Positions 9,553 to 18,011 of a stretch of DNA of 64,000 nt are shown here, piece after piece; positions within the stretch are counted from its first letter, which is position 1, and every line of letters starts with the position of its first letter. A program made the translations under genes and the position numbers. The notes below the pieces were generated by a model. It was not told the origin of the DNA and searched no databases. It saw nothing but the letters and a program-made list of their open reading frames with translations. The stretch covers positions 62,001-126,000 of the forward strand of contig JADZEW010000016.1 in NCBI GenBank assembly GCA_020850325.1, in the 5' to 3' direction. This DNA is from Methanoregulaceae archaeon (GTDB lineage Bacteria; Armatimonadota; Fimbriimonadia; Fimbriimonadales; Fimbriimonadaceae).

Positions 9553-9595
9553 CCCCACCCCCCAGCCCCCTCCCCGCCCGCGGAGAGGGGGAGTT
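9553..9595. repeat. Inverted repeat family B, right copy
   Basis: Mirror image of 9136-9178 (39/43). Its first 25 bases are identical to 44982-45006 inside apbE. It sits between the DUF559 start and the phosphoglucomutase stop at 9599. Confidence 0.85.
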
Positions 9596-9598
9596 GGA

Positions 9599-10942
9599 TC
9601 ACGCCCGAATCAGAGCCAACAGTTCTTCAGTCTTGGCGAGCATCAGTGCGCGGTCGCCACGGGTTTCGACGTTCAGCCGAATCACAGGCTCCGTGTTCGA
9701 ACCTCGCAGGTTGAATCGCCACTCCGGGAACTCCAAGGTGATCCCATCCAGCCGGTTCACCGGAACGCCTGGGTAGGCGGCTTCTACGCGAGCCAGCGTC
9801 GAGGGCACATCCTCGACCACCGAGTTGACCTCACCCGAGCACGGATACGCCTCGATCATCGCGCCAACCAAGTCGCCCAGCGAACGACCCGTTTGCGAGA
9901 CCAGCCGCGCGATCAGCAGGAACGGGATCATGCCGCTGTCGCAGTACCAGTGGTCCTTGAAGTAGTGGTGGGCGCTCATCTCGCCGCCATAGACGGCGTC
10001 CTCAGCCCGCATCTTTTCCTTGATGAACGCGTGACCGCTCTTACACACCACCGCTCGCCCTCCAAGACGTTCGACGATATCCAGCGTGTTCCACATCAGG
10101 CGAGGGTCGTAGATGATGGTCTGGCTGGGGTCCTTGCTGAGGATCGCCTGCGCCAACAATCCGACGATGTAGTAGCCCTCGATGAACTGGCCGGTCTCAT
10201 CGAGGAAGAAGCAACGGTCGTAATCGCCGTCCCAAGCAACCCCGAAGTCGTACGAGCCAGTCGCCAGGGCCTCTACCGTCATCGCACGGGCCTCTTCGAG
10301 GATAGGATTGGGAACGCCGTGGGGGAAGTGGCCATCGGGCTCCCAACGGAGCTTCTCGACCTGGACGGGCAAGTGAGGGAGCAGCGCATCCATGGCTACG
10401 CCCGCCGCGCCGTTGCCGGGATCCGCGAGAATGCGCAGGGGCTTCAAATCACTCGGCGGCACGATCGCGAGGAGGTGCTGGACGAAGTCGCCATAGACGT
10501 CCTTGTCTTCGCGGGTGCCTGCTCCGGTTCGAGTGAACTCGCCCTTGGCCGCGAGCTCTTCGATGGCCAGCAGACCCGTGTCACCCGAGATCGGCCGGCT
10601 TTCGTGCCGCACCATCTTCATGCCGTTGTACTGGGGCGGGTTGTGGCTGGCGGTGATCATGATCCCACCGTCGTAGCCATAGAAGGCGGTGGCGAAGTAC
10701 ACCATCTCGGTGCCGATCAGCCCGAGGTGGACCACATCTACGCCGGCATCGTTCAATCCGCGGGCAAGGGCGTCGTAGAGTTCGGGGCCAGAGAGGCGAA
10801 TGTCGTAGCCGATGCAAACCTTGTGGGCACCCGTTTCGTCCGCGTAGGCGCGCCCGATCCGGTAGGCGATATCGCTATTGAGCTCGTCAGGAACGATGCC
10901 GCGGACGTCGTAGGCCTTGAAGCAGGCCAGGTGTTTCCCCAT
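9599..10942 (-). CDS. Phosphomannomutase/phosphoglucomutase
   Basis: A 447-residue alpha-D-phosphohexomutase interconverting hexose 1- and 6-phosphates for glycan precursors. The four family signatures are seen: phosphoserine loop TASHNPPQYNGMK (S99), metal loop AWDGDYDRCF, sugar loop GGEMSAHHYF and phosphate-binding RGSNTEPVIR. Glu in the sugar loop is typical for enzymes accepting both mannose and glucose phosphates. It lies 36 bp downstream of the creatininase-family gene and may be the end of the dnaA transcript. Confidence 0.92.
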   Translation of the reverse strand: MGKHLACFKAYDVRGIVPDELNSDIAYRIGRAYADETGAHKVCIGYDIRLSGPELYDALARGLNDAGVDVVHLGLIGTEMVYFATAFYGYDGGIMITASHNPPQYNGMKMVRHESRPISGDTGLLAIEELAAKGEFTRTGAGTREDKDVYGDFVQHLLAIVPPSDLKPLRILADPGNGAAGVAMDALLPHLPVQVEKLRWEPDGHFPHGVPNPILEEARAMTVEALATGSYDFGVAWDGDYDRCFFLDETGQFIEGYYIVGLLAQAILSKDPSQTIIYDPRLMWNTLDIVERLGGRAVVCKSGHAFIKEKMRAEDAVYGGEMSAHHYFKDHWYCDSGMIPFLLIARLVSQTGRSLGDLVGAMIEAYPCSGEVNSVVEDVPSTLARVEAAYPGVPVNRLDGITLEFPEWRFNLRGSNTEPVIRLNVETRGDRALMLAKTEELLALIRA

Positions 10943-10978
10943 AGGGTTCGTTCTACCCCGGTAGGGCCAAACCCTGTG

Positions 10979-11722
10979 TCAAAAGCCGCGCAGCACGTAG
11001 CCCTCGTGGAGGGCGGTCAGCTGCTTCACCAACGCGGCCACGGCGGCGTCGAAGATCGCCTTGCCCTTGGCGGGCATACCGAGCGTAGCGTAGCCCAACG
11101 AACCCTCCTCGGTCATCTCGTCGAACAGGTGGATCATGCCGTAAACCGCGGGTTCCGGCGCGAGGCCGTCGTCGCGAAGCTTGTCCTTGCGAACCAGATC
11201 GGGGCGGATGTGCATCATGAGGCTCGCCTCGGCTTCGCAGGCGTGCCGGATCTCCTTGAACGGGCCCTCGAGCACGTCAGCGGTCTCTTCGGCGACCGGG
11301 CCGTAGTAGCCCGAATGGCCAATCATCAGTGCGGGAAGCTGTTCCTTGATCTGGCGCAGCGCGACGCCATTCGGCTCGTTGTTGCCGCCGTGACCGTTGA
11401 TGATAAAGAACTTCCGGAAGCCATGCCGCTGGAGCGAGGAAATCACGCTGGTGAGCGCCCCCATGTAGGTGTCCATCGATGCGCTCAGCGTGCCCGCAAA
11501 CGCTAGGTGGTGGCCGCTCGCGCCCAGCCACAGCGTCGGGGTCATAAGGACTCGATCCGGAATCCGCGCCTCGGCCCCCTCGGCGACCGCCGTGGCGAGA
11601 ATCGAGTCGGTAAACACCGGGAGGTGGGGACCGTGCTGCTCACACGACCCGGTCGGAATCAAGACTACGATCTCACGCGAGAGCGCCTCAACTTCGGGCC
11701 ACGTCAGTTCGGCAAGCTTCAT
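10979..11722 (-). CDS. Creatininase family protein
   Basis: A 247-residue metal-dependent amidohydrolase fold. Metal-binding signatures are present: PTGSCEQHGPHLP with the following TD, INGHGGNNEPN, and HACEAEAS with its glutamates. Family members hydrolyse cyclic amides such as creatinine or the peptide in MftE-type maturation; the substrate here cannot be told. It follows dnaA by 9 bp on the same strand, an unusual partner. Confidence 0.85.
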   Translation of the reverse strand: MKLAELTWPEVEALSREIVVLIPTGSCEQHGPHLPVFTDSILATAVAEGAEARIPDRVLMTPTLWLGASGHHLAFAGTLSASMDTYMGALTSVISSLQRHGFRKFFIINGHGGNNEPNGVALRQIKEQLPALMIGHSGYYGPVAEETADVLEGPFKEIRHACEAEASLMMHIRPDLVRKDKLRDDGLAPEPAVYGMIHLFDEMTEEGSLGYATLGMPAKGKAIFDAAVAALVKQLTALHEGYVLRGF

Positions 11723-11731
11723 GGGCGAAGC

Positions 11732-13108
11732 TTACTCTGGCTGGAGGGAGCGCAAGAGCGACTTTACGTCGCCGCGAACCTCGCGATCCCGCAACATCAA
11801 CTCGTGGATCTTCTGGTAGCCGTGGATCATCGAGGTGTGGTCGCGGTCGCCGAAGAGCGTGCCGATGTGCTTCCAGCTGTCCCCCGTGATCTCCCGGGTG
11901 AGGAACACCGCGATGTGCCGCGCGTGGACGATCGGGGCCTGCCGCCGCACTCCGCGAATCTCTTCGACGGGAATTTTGAAGTGTTTGCTGACCGCGCTCA
12001 CGATCTGCGTGAAGCTGGGCTTCAGTCCGGTCCCGTTGCGAAAGTGGTCCTCCACGAGCTTTGAGGCGAGCTCGATGCCGACCGGAATTCCCTGGATGCT
12101 GGCTTCGGCCATCAGCCGGGTCAGTGCACCTTCGAGCACCCGGATATTCCCCGGCACGTTGTCGGCGAGATACATCGCGACCTCGTGGTCGAGCGGCAGC
12201 AACTCCTGCTCCGCCTTGCTCTTGATGATCGCGCAGCGCGTCTCGGTGTCGGGCGGCTGGACGTCGGCCACCAAACCCGCCTCGAACCGCGACCGCAGCC
12301 GCTCATCCATCTGGTAGATGTCGCGCGGAGGTCGATCTGAGGTCAGCACGATCTGCTTGCCTAGCGCATGAAGGTAGTTGAACGTGTGGAAGATCTCTTC
12401 CTGCGTCTTGTCCTTGCCAGCGATGAACTGTATGTCGTCCACGAGCCACACGCCCACGTTGCGCTGGGCTCGGCGGAACTGCTCGATTCGGTTCGCCTGT
12501 AGGGCGTTGATGAACTCCTCGGCGAACTGCTGAGCGCTCACGTAGACGAGCGGGAAGTGGGGGTCGCGGGCAAGGATCTCACGGGCGATGCTGTGGAGCA
12601 GGTGAGTCTTTCCAAGCCCGGAACCGCCGTAGATGAACAACGGGTTGTACTTCGCGCCTGGCTCGGAGGCTACGGCGCGTGCTCCGGCGAAGGCGAGTCG
12701 GTTGCTCTGCCCGACGACGAAGGTCTCAAAGGCGAACTTGGGGAACGGTCGGAACTGGCAGGACGGCAGCGGTGCCGAGGGCGCGATTGCGGCGGACAGG
12801 ACGGGGTCGGCCGTCTTCGCCTTTGGCCGTGGTGTACTGACGAGTTCGAGTTGGACTTTCTGGCCGAGCTCGTCCGAGAGCATGCGCTCGATCGTGTCCT
12901 GATATCGCTCACGGATCCACTCGAGCACGAACTTGCCGGGCGTAGAGAAGGTGGCGACGCCGCCCTCCAGTGAGCGAGGCTCAAGGGGGCGGAAGAAGCG
13001 CTCGATCCATGCCGGCGGCAGGTCCGAGGAGAGGCGTCGAAACACGGTCTCCCAGGCGTTGACTAAGGCAATCCATTCGGGTCGGTCGTCCAGCGTGTAC
13101 TGTTCCAT
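11732..13108 (-). CDS. dnaA: Chromosomal replication initiator protein DnaA
   Basis: A 458-residue AAA+ initiator. Domain I is at about 1-90, followed by a short linker, then domain III with Walker A GGSGLGKT (161-168), Walker B VWLVDDIQFI and sensor motifs. C-terminal domain IV holds the DnaA-box-binding helix-turn-helix signature (GDRDHTSMIHGYQKI). A good sigma70-type promoter lies just upstream on this strand. Neighbours are not dnaN/recF/gyrB, and no cluster of DnaA boxes was found, so this need not be the origin. Confidence 0.97.
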   Translation of the reverse strand: MEQYTLDDRPEWIALVNAWETVFRRLSSDLPPAWIERFFRPLEPRSLEGGVATFSTPGKFVLEWIRERYQDTIERMLSDELGQKVQLELVSTPRPKAKTADPVLSAAIAPSAPLPSCQFRPFPKFAFETFVVGQSNRLAFAGARAVASEPGAKYNPLFIYGGSGLGKTHLLHSIAREILARDPHFPLVYVSAQQFAEEFINALQANRIEQFRRAQRNVGVWLVDDIQFIAGKDKTQEEIFHTFNYLHALGKQIVLTSDRPPRDIYQMDERLRSRFEAGLVADVQPPDTETRCAIIKSKAEQELLPLDHEVAMYLADNVPGNIRVLEGALTRLMAEASIQGIPVGIELASKLVEDHFRNGTGLKPSFTQIVSAVSKHFKIPVEEIRGVRRQAPIVHARHIAVFLTREITGDSWKHIGTLFGDRDHTSMIHGYQKIHELMLRDREVRGDVKSLLRSLQPE

Positions 13109-13148
13109 GTGGCCGGTAAATCACCCAGTTTCAGGGCGGGGGAACAGC

Positions 13149-13177
13149 ATTATACGCAACCCTACGACGGCAAGCAA
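13149..13177 (-). promoter_or_regulatory. dnaA promoter
   Basis: On the reverse strand TTGCTT (13177-13172), a 17-nt spacer and a perfect TATAAT (13154-13149) stand about 40 bp before the dnaA ATG, giving a leader of roughly 30-35 nt. No strong Shine-Dalgarno is visible. Confidence 0.6.
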
Positions 13178-13220
13178 GGGCCTAGGAATGCCGCTGATCG
13201 ACGCATTCTGGAGAATATCG

Positions 13221-13248
13221 GTCACATCCTTCATGCAGCCTCTATAAT
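13221..13248 (+). promoter_or_regulatory. Possible promoter for thiamine pyrophosphokinase gene
   Basis: A perfect TATAAT at 13243-13248 is preceded, 16 nt away, by a weak -35 (GTCACA). It diverges from the dnaA promoter. The predicted transcript would start near 13255. Confidence 0.4.
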
Positions 13249-13362
13249 CATGATTTTTCGCGATTTTGCGTGGGTTTTCTGACTTCGAGCCTAGATGACA
13301 GAAAGCCGTATCCGTTACGTAGAAGTGTGTCTGAACGCAGGTTCGAAACGTCTAATTTCACT

Positions 13363-14010
13363 GTGGAAAAGCGGATTCTCGGCGTGCTCGGCGGACAGGA
13401 CGTCGATGACCGTTTGTTCAAGTTTTGGGCTAGTTCAAGTCACATATTGGTGGCGGCTGATGCGGGCGCCGATTTGGCGATGCGACACGGCGTCCATCCT
13501 CATGCAATCGTGGGTGATCTCGACAGCGTGTCCTCCCAGGCCCTCGCTTGCGGAGCGGATATCTATAAGTTTGAGAATGAAAGCACGACTGATTGTGACA
13601 AGCTGCTGAGTTGGGTGTGGGGTCAGGGACACCGGGCAATCACCCTGATCGGGGTCGAGGGCGACCGCCTCGACCACGTTCTGTCCACATTAAGTTCCTG
13701 CGCACGGAGCCCCTTGAGAATTCAGCTTGTTCTTAGAGACGGCGCCGGTCTCGTTCTCAAACCGGGTGAACACCGGCTCCCCGGGGTGCCGGGCCAGCGC
13801 ATCTCTCTCCTGCCGATCGGCGTGGCGAAGGCGTTCTCGGTCGAAGGCGTGAGGTGGCCCGTGCAAGAAGTCGACTTCAGCTTGGACCGGTCACTCAGCA
13901 TCTCCAATGAGTTCGCCTCGTCCCAGGTGTCGCTACGGTTTTCCTCGGGGGCCCTGCTGGCGGTCATCGAGTCGCCGAACCGAGAGCCGCTGGATATACT
14001 CAACGTATGA
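13363..14010 (+). CDS. Thiamine pyrophosphokinase
   Basis: Transfers pyrophosphate from ATP to thiamine. Signatures: aspartate cluster VGDLDS (about 50-55), TTDCDK and GVEGDRLDH. The GTG at 13363 is chosen because the family core starts right after it (RILGVLGG) and gives 215 residues; the frame is open back to a GTG at 13270, which would add 31 residues unlike the family. No TPP riboswitch is seen upstream. The stop overlaps the FHA gene start by 4 bp. Confidence 0.85.
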   Translation: MEKRILGVLGGQDVDDRLFKFWASSSHILVAADAGADLAMRHGVHPHAIVGDLDSVSSQALACGADIYKFENESTTDCDKLLSWVWGQGHRAITLIGVEGDRLDHVLSTLSSCARSPLRIQLVLRDGAGLVLKPGEHRLPGVPGQRISLLPIGVAKAFSVEGVRWPVQEVDFSLDRSLSISNEFASSQVSLRFSSGALLAVIESPNREPLDILNV

Positions 14011-14393
14011 TGGATGAGCCCCAAATCGAAGAAGTCGCTGACGCAGCATCCGAGCCTGCCGAGGCTTCAGTTGCCCGCTTGGTCTATAAGGAAGCAGGGG
14101 TTGAGACCTTGACCGAGTTTCCCATCGTGCACGGCTCCATCGTTGGGCGCTTTGATGCCCAGTTGGGCCCAGTCGATGTGAACTGTGCGGATTTGGCCGA
14201 GGGGATGACCGTTTCTCGCCGACATGCCCGGCTTGACCGAGGCGATGCCGGGTGGAGCGTCGAAGACCTGGGCTCTTCGAACGGAACTTATGTGTTGCGC
14301 GATGGCCAGTTTGAGCGAGTGATGGAGGCGGACCTCGCCGACGGCGATGAACTCGCGTTCGGCGAGGCCCGATTCGTGCTTCGACTCAGCTAG
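14007..14393 (+). CDS. FHA domain protein
   Basis: A 128-residue protein that is almost entirely one forkhead-associated domain, which binds phosphothreonine peptides. Canonical elements are present: GR after strand 2 (IVGRF), SRRHARL and the SSNGTYV loop. There is no membrane segment or second domain. It starts in an ATGA overlap with thiamine pyrophosphokinase. A PP2C phosphatase is encoded 5.4 kb away, but no Ser/Thr kinase is in the window. Confidence 0.88.
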   Translation: MMDEPQIEEVADAASEPAEASVARLVYKEAGVETLTEFPIVHGSIVGRFDAQLGPVDVNCADLAEGMTVSRRHARLDRGDAGWSVEDLGSSNGTYVLRDGQFERVMEADLADGDELAFGEARFVLRLS

Positions 14394-16792
14394 CGTTTCG
14401 GCTTAAGCTCGACCTTCAGCGCCGAATAGCCGTTGATCTCGTAGTGCTCAACGCGGATGCGATGACGTCCGCCCAACTTCAGCGTGGCAGTGTAGAGCGT
14501 CGGCCCCTGGTACTTCCAAGCATCCTTGATCACCAACTCGTCATCGACGAAAACCCGGCACCCGTCGTCGGTGGTCACGTTGAGCGTGTATTCACCCTCC
14601 GTGATTTCGAACGTGCCCTCGGCCAGGGTCAAGAAGTGGTCGGCGGGGACGCCCTGGGCCGGCGATCCACCCCAGCCGTAGTTCAGCTCGGAGACCTTCG
14701 CGGTCGCCAGGGGCTCACCCTTCACCACGTCCTTGAAGGCAGGCATCGCTCCCTGAGGATTGGCGACTGAGGCAGGATCCCAGGCGTACCACTTGACATC
14801 CCATTCAATCGGCGCGAGGAACTGCGACCATCCGAATTGGAACGGCTGGCCAGCTGGCGTCACCACGCCACGAACGTCGGTCACCGCGCTGCCGCGATAC
14901 TCGAGGTCGAGCGCACGATCCATCGTCGATCCCGACGGCATGTTCACTCGAATGTAGCCGGGAACCGGAACTTGCGCGGCCGCTCCGCCGCCGACCGTCC
15001 AGTTCACCCCGTCGGTGGACACCGCCTCGATGGTCACGCCCTTCGACTCGCGGACTGCTGCAATGCCCTTCGGGCCGAGCAACTCGAAGGTCATCTTGCC
15101 GTCGACGAGTTCGCTGCGCGGCCAGAGCACAGGGCGCTTGAAGTCGTAGGGCCCCCACTCATCGACGAGGATGAACCGGCGTCCGCGTAGCTGTCCCTTC
15201 TTGATGAAGGGGCGCTTTCCGCCGGCGAGCGGCTTGGGGGCGCGGGTCAGGCGCTCCTTTGCGTATTTGTCGAGCCAAGGATCGTGGTCCATCCCGCGGG
15301 TCATCATCGGGTCGCTCGGATAAGGCATCCAGATGAGGTTGAACCGATCGAGGTACGCCTTGACGTTGGTCTCGGTCGCCACGATCGTGTTGCCATCCCC
15401 GCGCATGACCGGCACTTCCGGCTTATGCTCGGGCTTGAACTCGTACGTGTTGTCCGCACCCGGGTACTTCTCCTCCTTTAGGGCCCAAACGAGGTTGCCG
15501 CGGAACTCGAGGTCGGGGTTGCTGCCCGCCTGCTGGAGAATCCTGCCGATCGAGCTGAACGTGTTGCGGGCGAGGATGACGTTCTTGGTGTCCCGCAAGT
15601 TGATCGAGTTGGTGGTCGTGCTGCTGAACTCGTTGTCGCGAATGATCCAGTTACGGCTGCTGGTATCTCGGAACTTGGGATATCCCCAGTTCGGGTCGAG
15701 CCTCTGGTTCATCCAAAGCGCTATCCCCTCGTTGTCACGATAGAACATGTTTGCGGTGACTTCGTTGTCCTGCCCGTGCTCCCACGCGATGGCCTGGCCG
15801 TTGTAAGCGAAGATGTTGGCGATCGTCTTCGAGTTGTACGAGAAGCCGCCCCAGATGCCGTGCCAGTTCTCCAACAACAAGTTGTTGATGAAGTCGTTGC
15901 GGCTGAACGTGGCTTCGATGCCGTTGGTCGGGGCATGGCTGAAGTCGTTGCCGTAGAGCAGGTTGTCGTTGCATCCACCCTGGCCGTTGTCCATCGTTGT
16001 CTGGCCGGCCCACAGGAAGAAGCCGTCGCCGCCGTGGGTCACCGAGTTGTAGGCGAACACGTTGCGGTGCGACTGCTCATAGATGAGGATGCCGGCGGAG
16101 TCCTGGCCGCGGTTCCACTTGCCGTGGCTGTAACCGCGCACGCACCAGTCGATGTTGTTGTGCATGATGCGGTTGTCGCTGGAGCGGTACATCCCGAGCC
16201 CGAGGGACGAGAGGAACGAAAAGTTGTTGTTCCAGATGAGGCCGCGGTTGCTTCGGTGAATCAGCAGCCCGTTTTGGCCGCCGATGATACGCACGTTCTT
16301 CACCTCAAAGTTGTCACAACCCGAGAGGTATAGCCCCGCGCCATAGCGCAGCCACTCGTCCTTCTCGTTCTGGTGGTAGCTCATCCAATCGCTCGAATCT
16401 TCGCGATCGAGCGTCGAGTTCAGCTGTTGCTTCCAGTTGTAGGAGAAATCGCTGTCGAGCACCTTCAGGCCCGATGCGTTGCGTGCGGCGGCCCCAATCT
16501 TGTAGCCGTGGGTCCGCAGGTTCTTGATCGTCACGTTGCGGCCTTGGATCAGGACGCCAGTGCCGTTGCGCTTGTCCGGATCGGCGTCGGCGGGAGTGCC
16601 TCGCAACACCGAGCCGTTGAAGTCGACCGTGATGTTGTCGCCCTTGATGACGATCGCCGCCGTTTGGGCGGTGTTATCACCGTTCGCGAGGAGCACCTCA
16701 GCGGATTTCAGCTTCACCGATGAGGTGATCGTCATGCCTTCGTGCAGGGTCACGTCTTGCATCGTCGCCAAAGTTATCCAAACGGGAAGCAT
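14390..16792 (-). CDS. Right-handed beta-helix protein with C-terminal PA14 domain
   Basis: An 800-residue protein with a short hydrophobic N-terminus that may be a signal peptide. Residues from about 20 to 450 show repeated coils of the NosD/pectate-lyase type, with N-N ladders (for example IWNNNFSF and IMHNNIDW). A beta-sandwich middle region follows. The last ~110 residues read as PA14 (TLNVTTDDGCRVFVDDELV, then HRIRVEHYEINGYSALKVE), a carbohydrate-binding lectin-like fold. Probably an exported polysaccharide-acting protein. Its stop shares a CTAG tetranucleotide with the convergent FHA gene stop. Confidence 0.8.
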   Translation of the reverse strand: MLPVWITLATMQDVTLHEGMTITSSVKLKSAEVLLANGDNTAQTAAIVIKGDNITVDFNGSVLRGTPADADPDKRNGTGVLIQGRNVTIKNLRTHGYKIGAAARNASGLKVLDSDFSYNWKQQLNSTLDREDSSDWMSYHQNEKDEWLRYGAGLYLSGCDNFEVKNVRIIGGQNGLLIHRSNRGLIWNNNFSFLSSLGLGMYRSSDNRIMHNNIDWCVRGYSHGKWNRGQDSAGILIYEQSHRNVFAYNSVTHGGDGFFLWAGQTTMDNGQGGCNDNLLYGNDFSHAPTNGIEATFSRNDFINNLLLENWHGIWGGFSYNSKTIANIFAYNGQAIAWEHGQDNEVTANMFYRDNEGIALWMNQRLDPNWGYPKFRDTSSRNWIIRDNEFSSTTTNSINLRDTKNVILARNTFSSIGRILQQAGSNPDLEFRGNLVWALKEEKYPGADNTYEFKPEHKPEVPVMRGDGNTIVATETNVKAYLDRFNLIWMPYPSDPMMTRGMDHDPWLDKYAKERLTRAPKPLAGGKRPFIKKGQLRGRRFILVDEWGPYDFKRPVLWPRSELVDGKMTFELLGPKGIAAVRESKGVTIEAVSTDGVNWTVGGGAAAQVPVPGYIRVNMPSGSTMDRALDLEYRGSAVTDVRGVVTPAGQPFQFGWSQFLAPIEWDVKWYAWDPASVANPQGAMPAFKDVVKGEPLATAKVSELNYGWGGSPAQGVPADHFLTLAEGTFEITEGEYTLNVTTDDGCRVFVDDELVIKDAWKYQGPTLYTATLKLGGRHRIRVEHYEINGYSALKVELKPKR

Positions 16793-16801
16793 GAAGGGAG
16801 T

Positions 16802-17683
16802 TTATCCCGAATCATCGGGGACGACACCCCGGACCACAACGATCGCCGCGATCAAGATCAGCATGCCACCCACGATCTGCAGCCCGGTGAGCTTCTGGTG
16901 AAGAAGAACGAAGCCGAGCGATGCCGTCACGATCGGTTCGATTGCGGAGAGCGTCGAGGCGCTCACCGGACCGATGACCTCCATGCCCGCAAACAGGGTC
17001 GCGAGGGCGATGGCCGAGCTGATCGCCAGACCGACGGAGCCGATCCAGCCCTCGGGATTTTGGGGCCACTGCCAGCCTTGCACCGTCGCCAGGATGCCGT
17101 ACGCGAGCGTCGCCGCACCCATGATGACGACCGAGGAGGCCACTCCGTCGGAGTTCTCCAGGAGCTTGGCGCCGGCCACCAGATAGATCGAGTAGAAGAA
17201 CGCCGCCGACAATCCCCACGCGACGCCCTTGGGGGTGGCTGATGCGACCGGGCCGACGGCGAGCGCGGCTCCGAAGATGGCCAAAGCGAGGGCGATGAGC
17301 TTGATCCGCGTCATTTTCTCGTGAAGCAGCCACACGGCGAGGCCAGCGACAATGACCGGATACAGGTAGAGCAACAAGGAGACCAACGCGCCTGGAGCAT
17401 GCAGCAGAGCGGTAAAGAAGCTGTAGGACTGGGCGGTGTACAGCACCAGTCCGAGCAGCATCCAGTGGCCGAAGCTCCGCCCTTTAGGGAAAGGACGCCT
17501 CTGGATCAAGGCCAAAAGCCCTACGATGAGGCCCGAGAGCCCGAAGCGCACGAAGAGCAGCGTCTCCGTCCCCACGTCGCCCCTGCGCGACAGATCGGCC
17601 AGGTACGGCATGGTGCCGAACGAGGTCGCGGACACGATCATGAGGATCGTTCCGAGGTGGGCGGAGCGGGATAGGGTGGCCAT
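16802..17683 (-). CDS. EamA/DMT-family transporter
   Basis: A 293-residue integral membrane protein with ten hydrophobic segments arranged as two five-helix repeats (each EamA). The second repeat ends in the usual pattern ALVI/IAAIVVV. The substrate is unknown; relatives export metabolites or nucleotide sugars. It lies 9 bp upstream of the beta-helix gene on the same strand, so the two are likely co-transcribed. Confidence 0.85.
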   Translation of the reverse strand: MATLSRSAHLGTILMIVSATSFGTMPYLADLSRRGDVGTETLLFVRFGLSGLIVGLLALIQRRPFPKGRSFGHWMLLGLVLYTAQSYSFFTALLHAPGALVSLLLYLYPVIVAGLAVWLLHEKMTRIKLIALALAIFGAALAVGPVASATPKGVAWGLSAAFFYSIYLVAGAKLLENSDGVASSVVIMGAATLAYGILATVQGWQWPQNPEGWIGSVGLAISSAIALATLFAGMEVIGPVSASTLSAIEPIVTASLGFVLLHQKLTGLQIVGGMLILIAAIVVVRGVVPDDSG

Positions 17684-17743
17684 GGATGAGCGCAGCGGGC
17701 ACGAGCATTTTAGCGGGAACTTATCTGGGTTCGCGTCAATCTA

Positions 17744-17772
17744 TTGACAGGGGGTATCGCCCAAGGTACACT
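17744..17772 (+). promoter_or_regulatory. Sigma70-type promoter for speD leader
   Basis: A perfect TTGACA at 17744-17749, a 17-nt spacer and TACACT at 17767-17772. Transcription would start near 17779 and leave a leader of about 230 nt before speD. This is the best promoter in the window by consensus. Confidence 0.65.
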
Positions 17773-17778
17773 TCCCCA

Positions 17779-18011
17779 TTGCGTCACGGCTTGCCGTGAG
17801 GCGGCTGAGGCTCCATCGGGTGCCTCAGGAGAGACCTGCTGTCGTAGCAAAATGAAGCAAACGAGAACACTGGAGGAATGGCTCACAGCTGAGGCATCGT
17901 GCCTTGGCCGTTCCCTGGCTTCCGCTCATCTTGCAGCAGACTCATCGTTTGGGTTTCTCGCGCAAGAGCAATCTTGTGTCTGCGCACGGATCAACTGTGA
18001 GGTTAACTTGA
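17779..18011 (+). promoter_or_regulatory. Long structured 5' leader of speD
   Basis: The leader begins with two compact hairpins. The first is TCACGG with a CTTG tetraloop and CCGTGA (about 17781-17797). The second is CTGAGGC and GCCTCAG around a 10-nt loop (about 17807-17830). I could not match it to a known riboswitch. A 61-codon open frame starting at 17851 runs through the rest of the leader into speD, but has no clear ribosome site. A GAGG about 9 nt before the speD TTG supports that start. Confidence 0.4.

Noticed and set aside
9173-11506. Very long forward-strand open frame (777 codons) opposite the DUF559, phosphohexomutase and creatininase genes
   Set aside because: It lies antisense to three genes with clear protein signatures; its translation is low-complexity His/Arg/Val-rich, as expected for the complement of G+C-rich coding DNA.
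13109-13400. Replication origin next to dnaA
   Set aside because: Only one near-consensus DnaA box (TGTGGAAAA at 13362) was seen, with no cluster or A/T-rich unwinding region.
17779-18011. Glycine, SAM or other known riboswitch in the speD leader
   Set aside because: A GGAGAGACC word looked like a glycine aptamer, but the conserved downstream elements are missing, and no SAM-class core could be laid out. Left as an unclassified leader.
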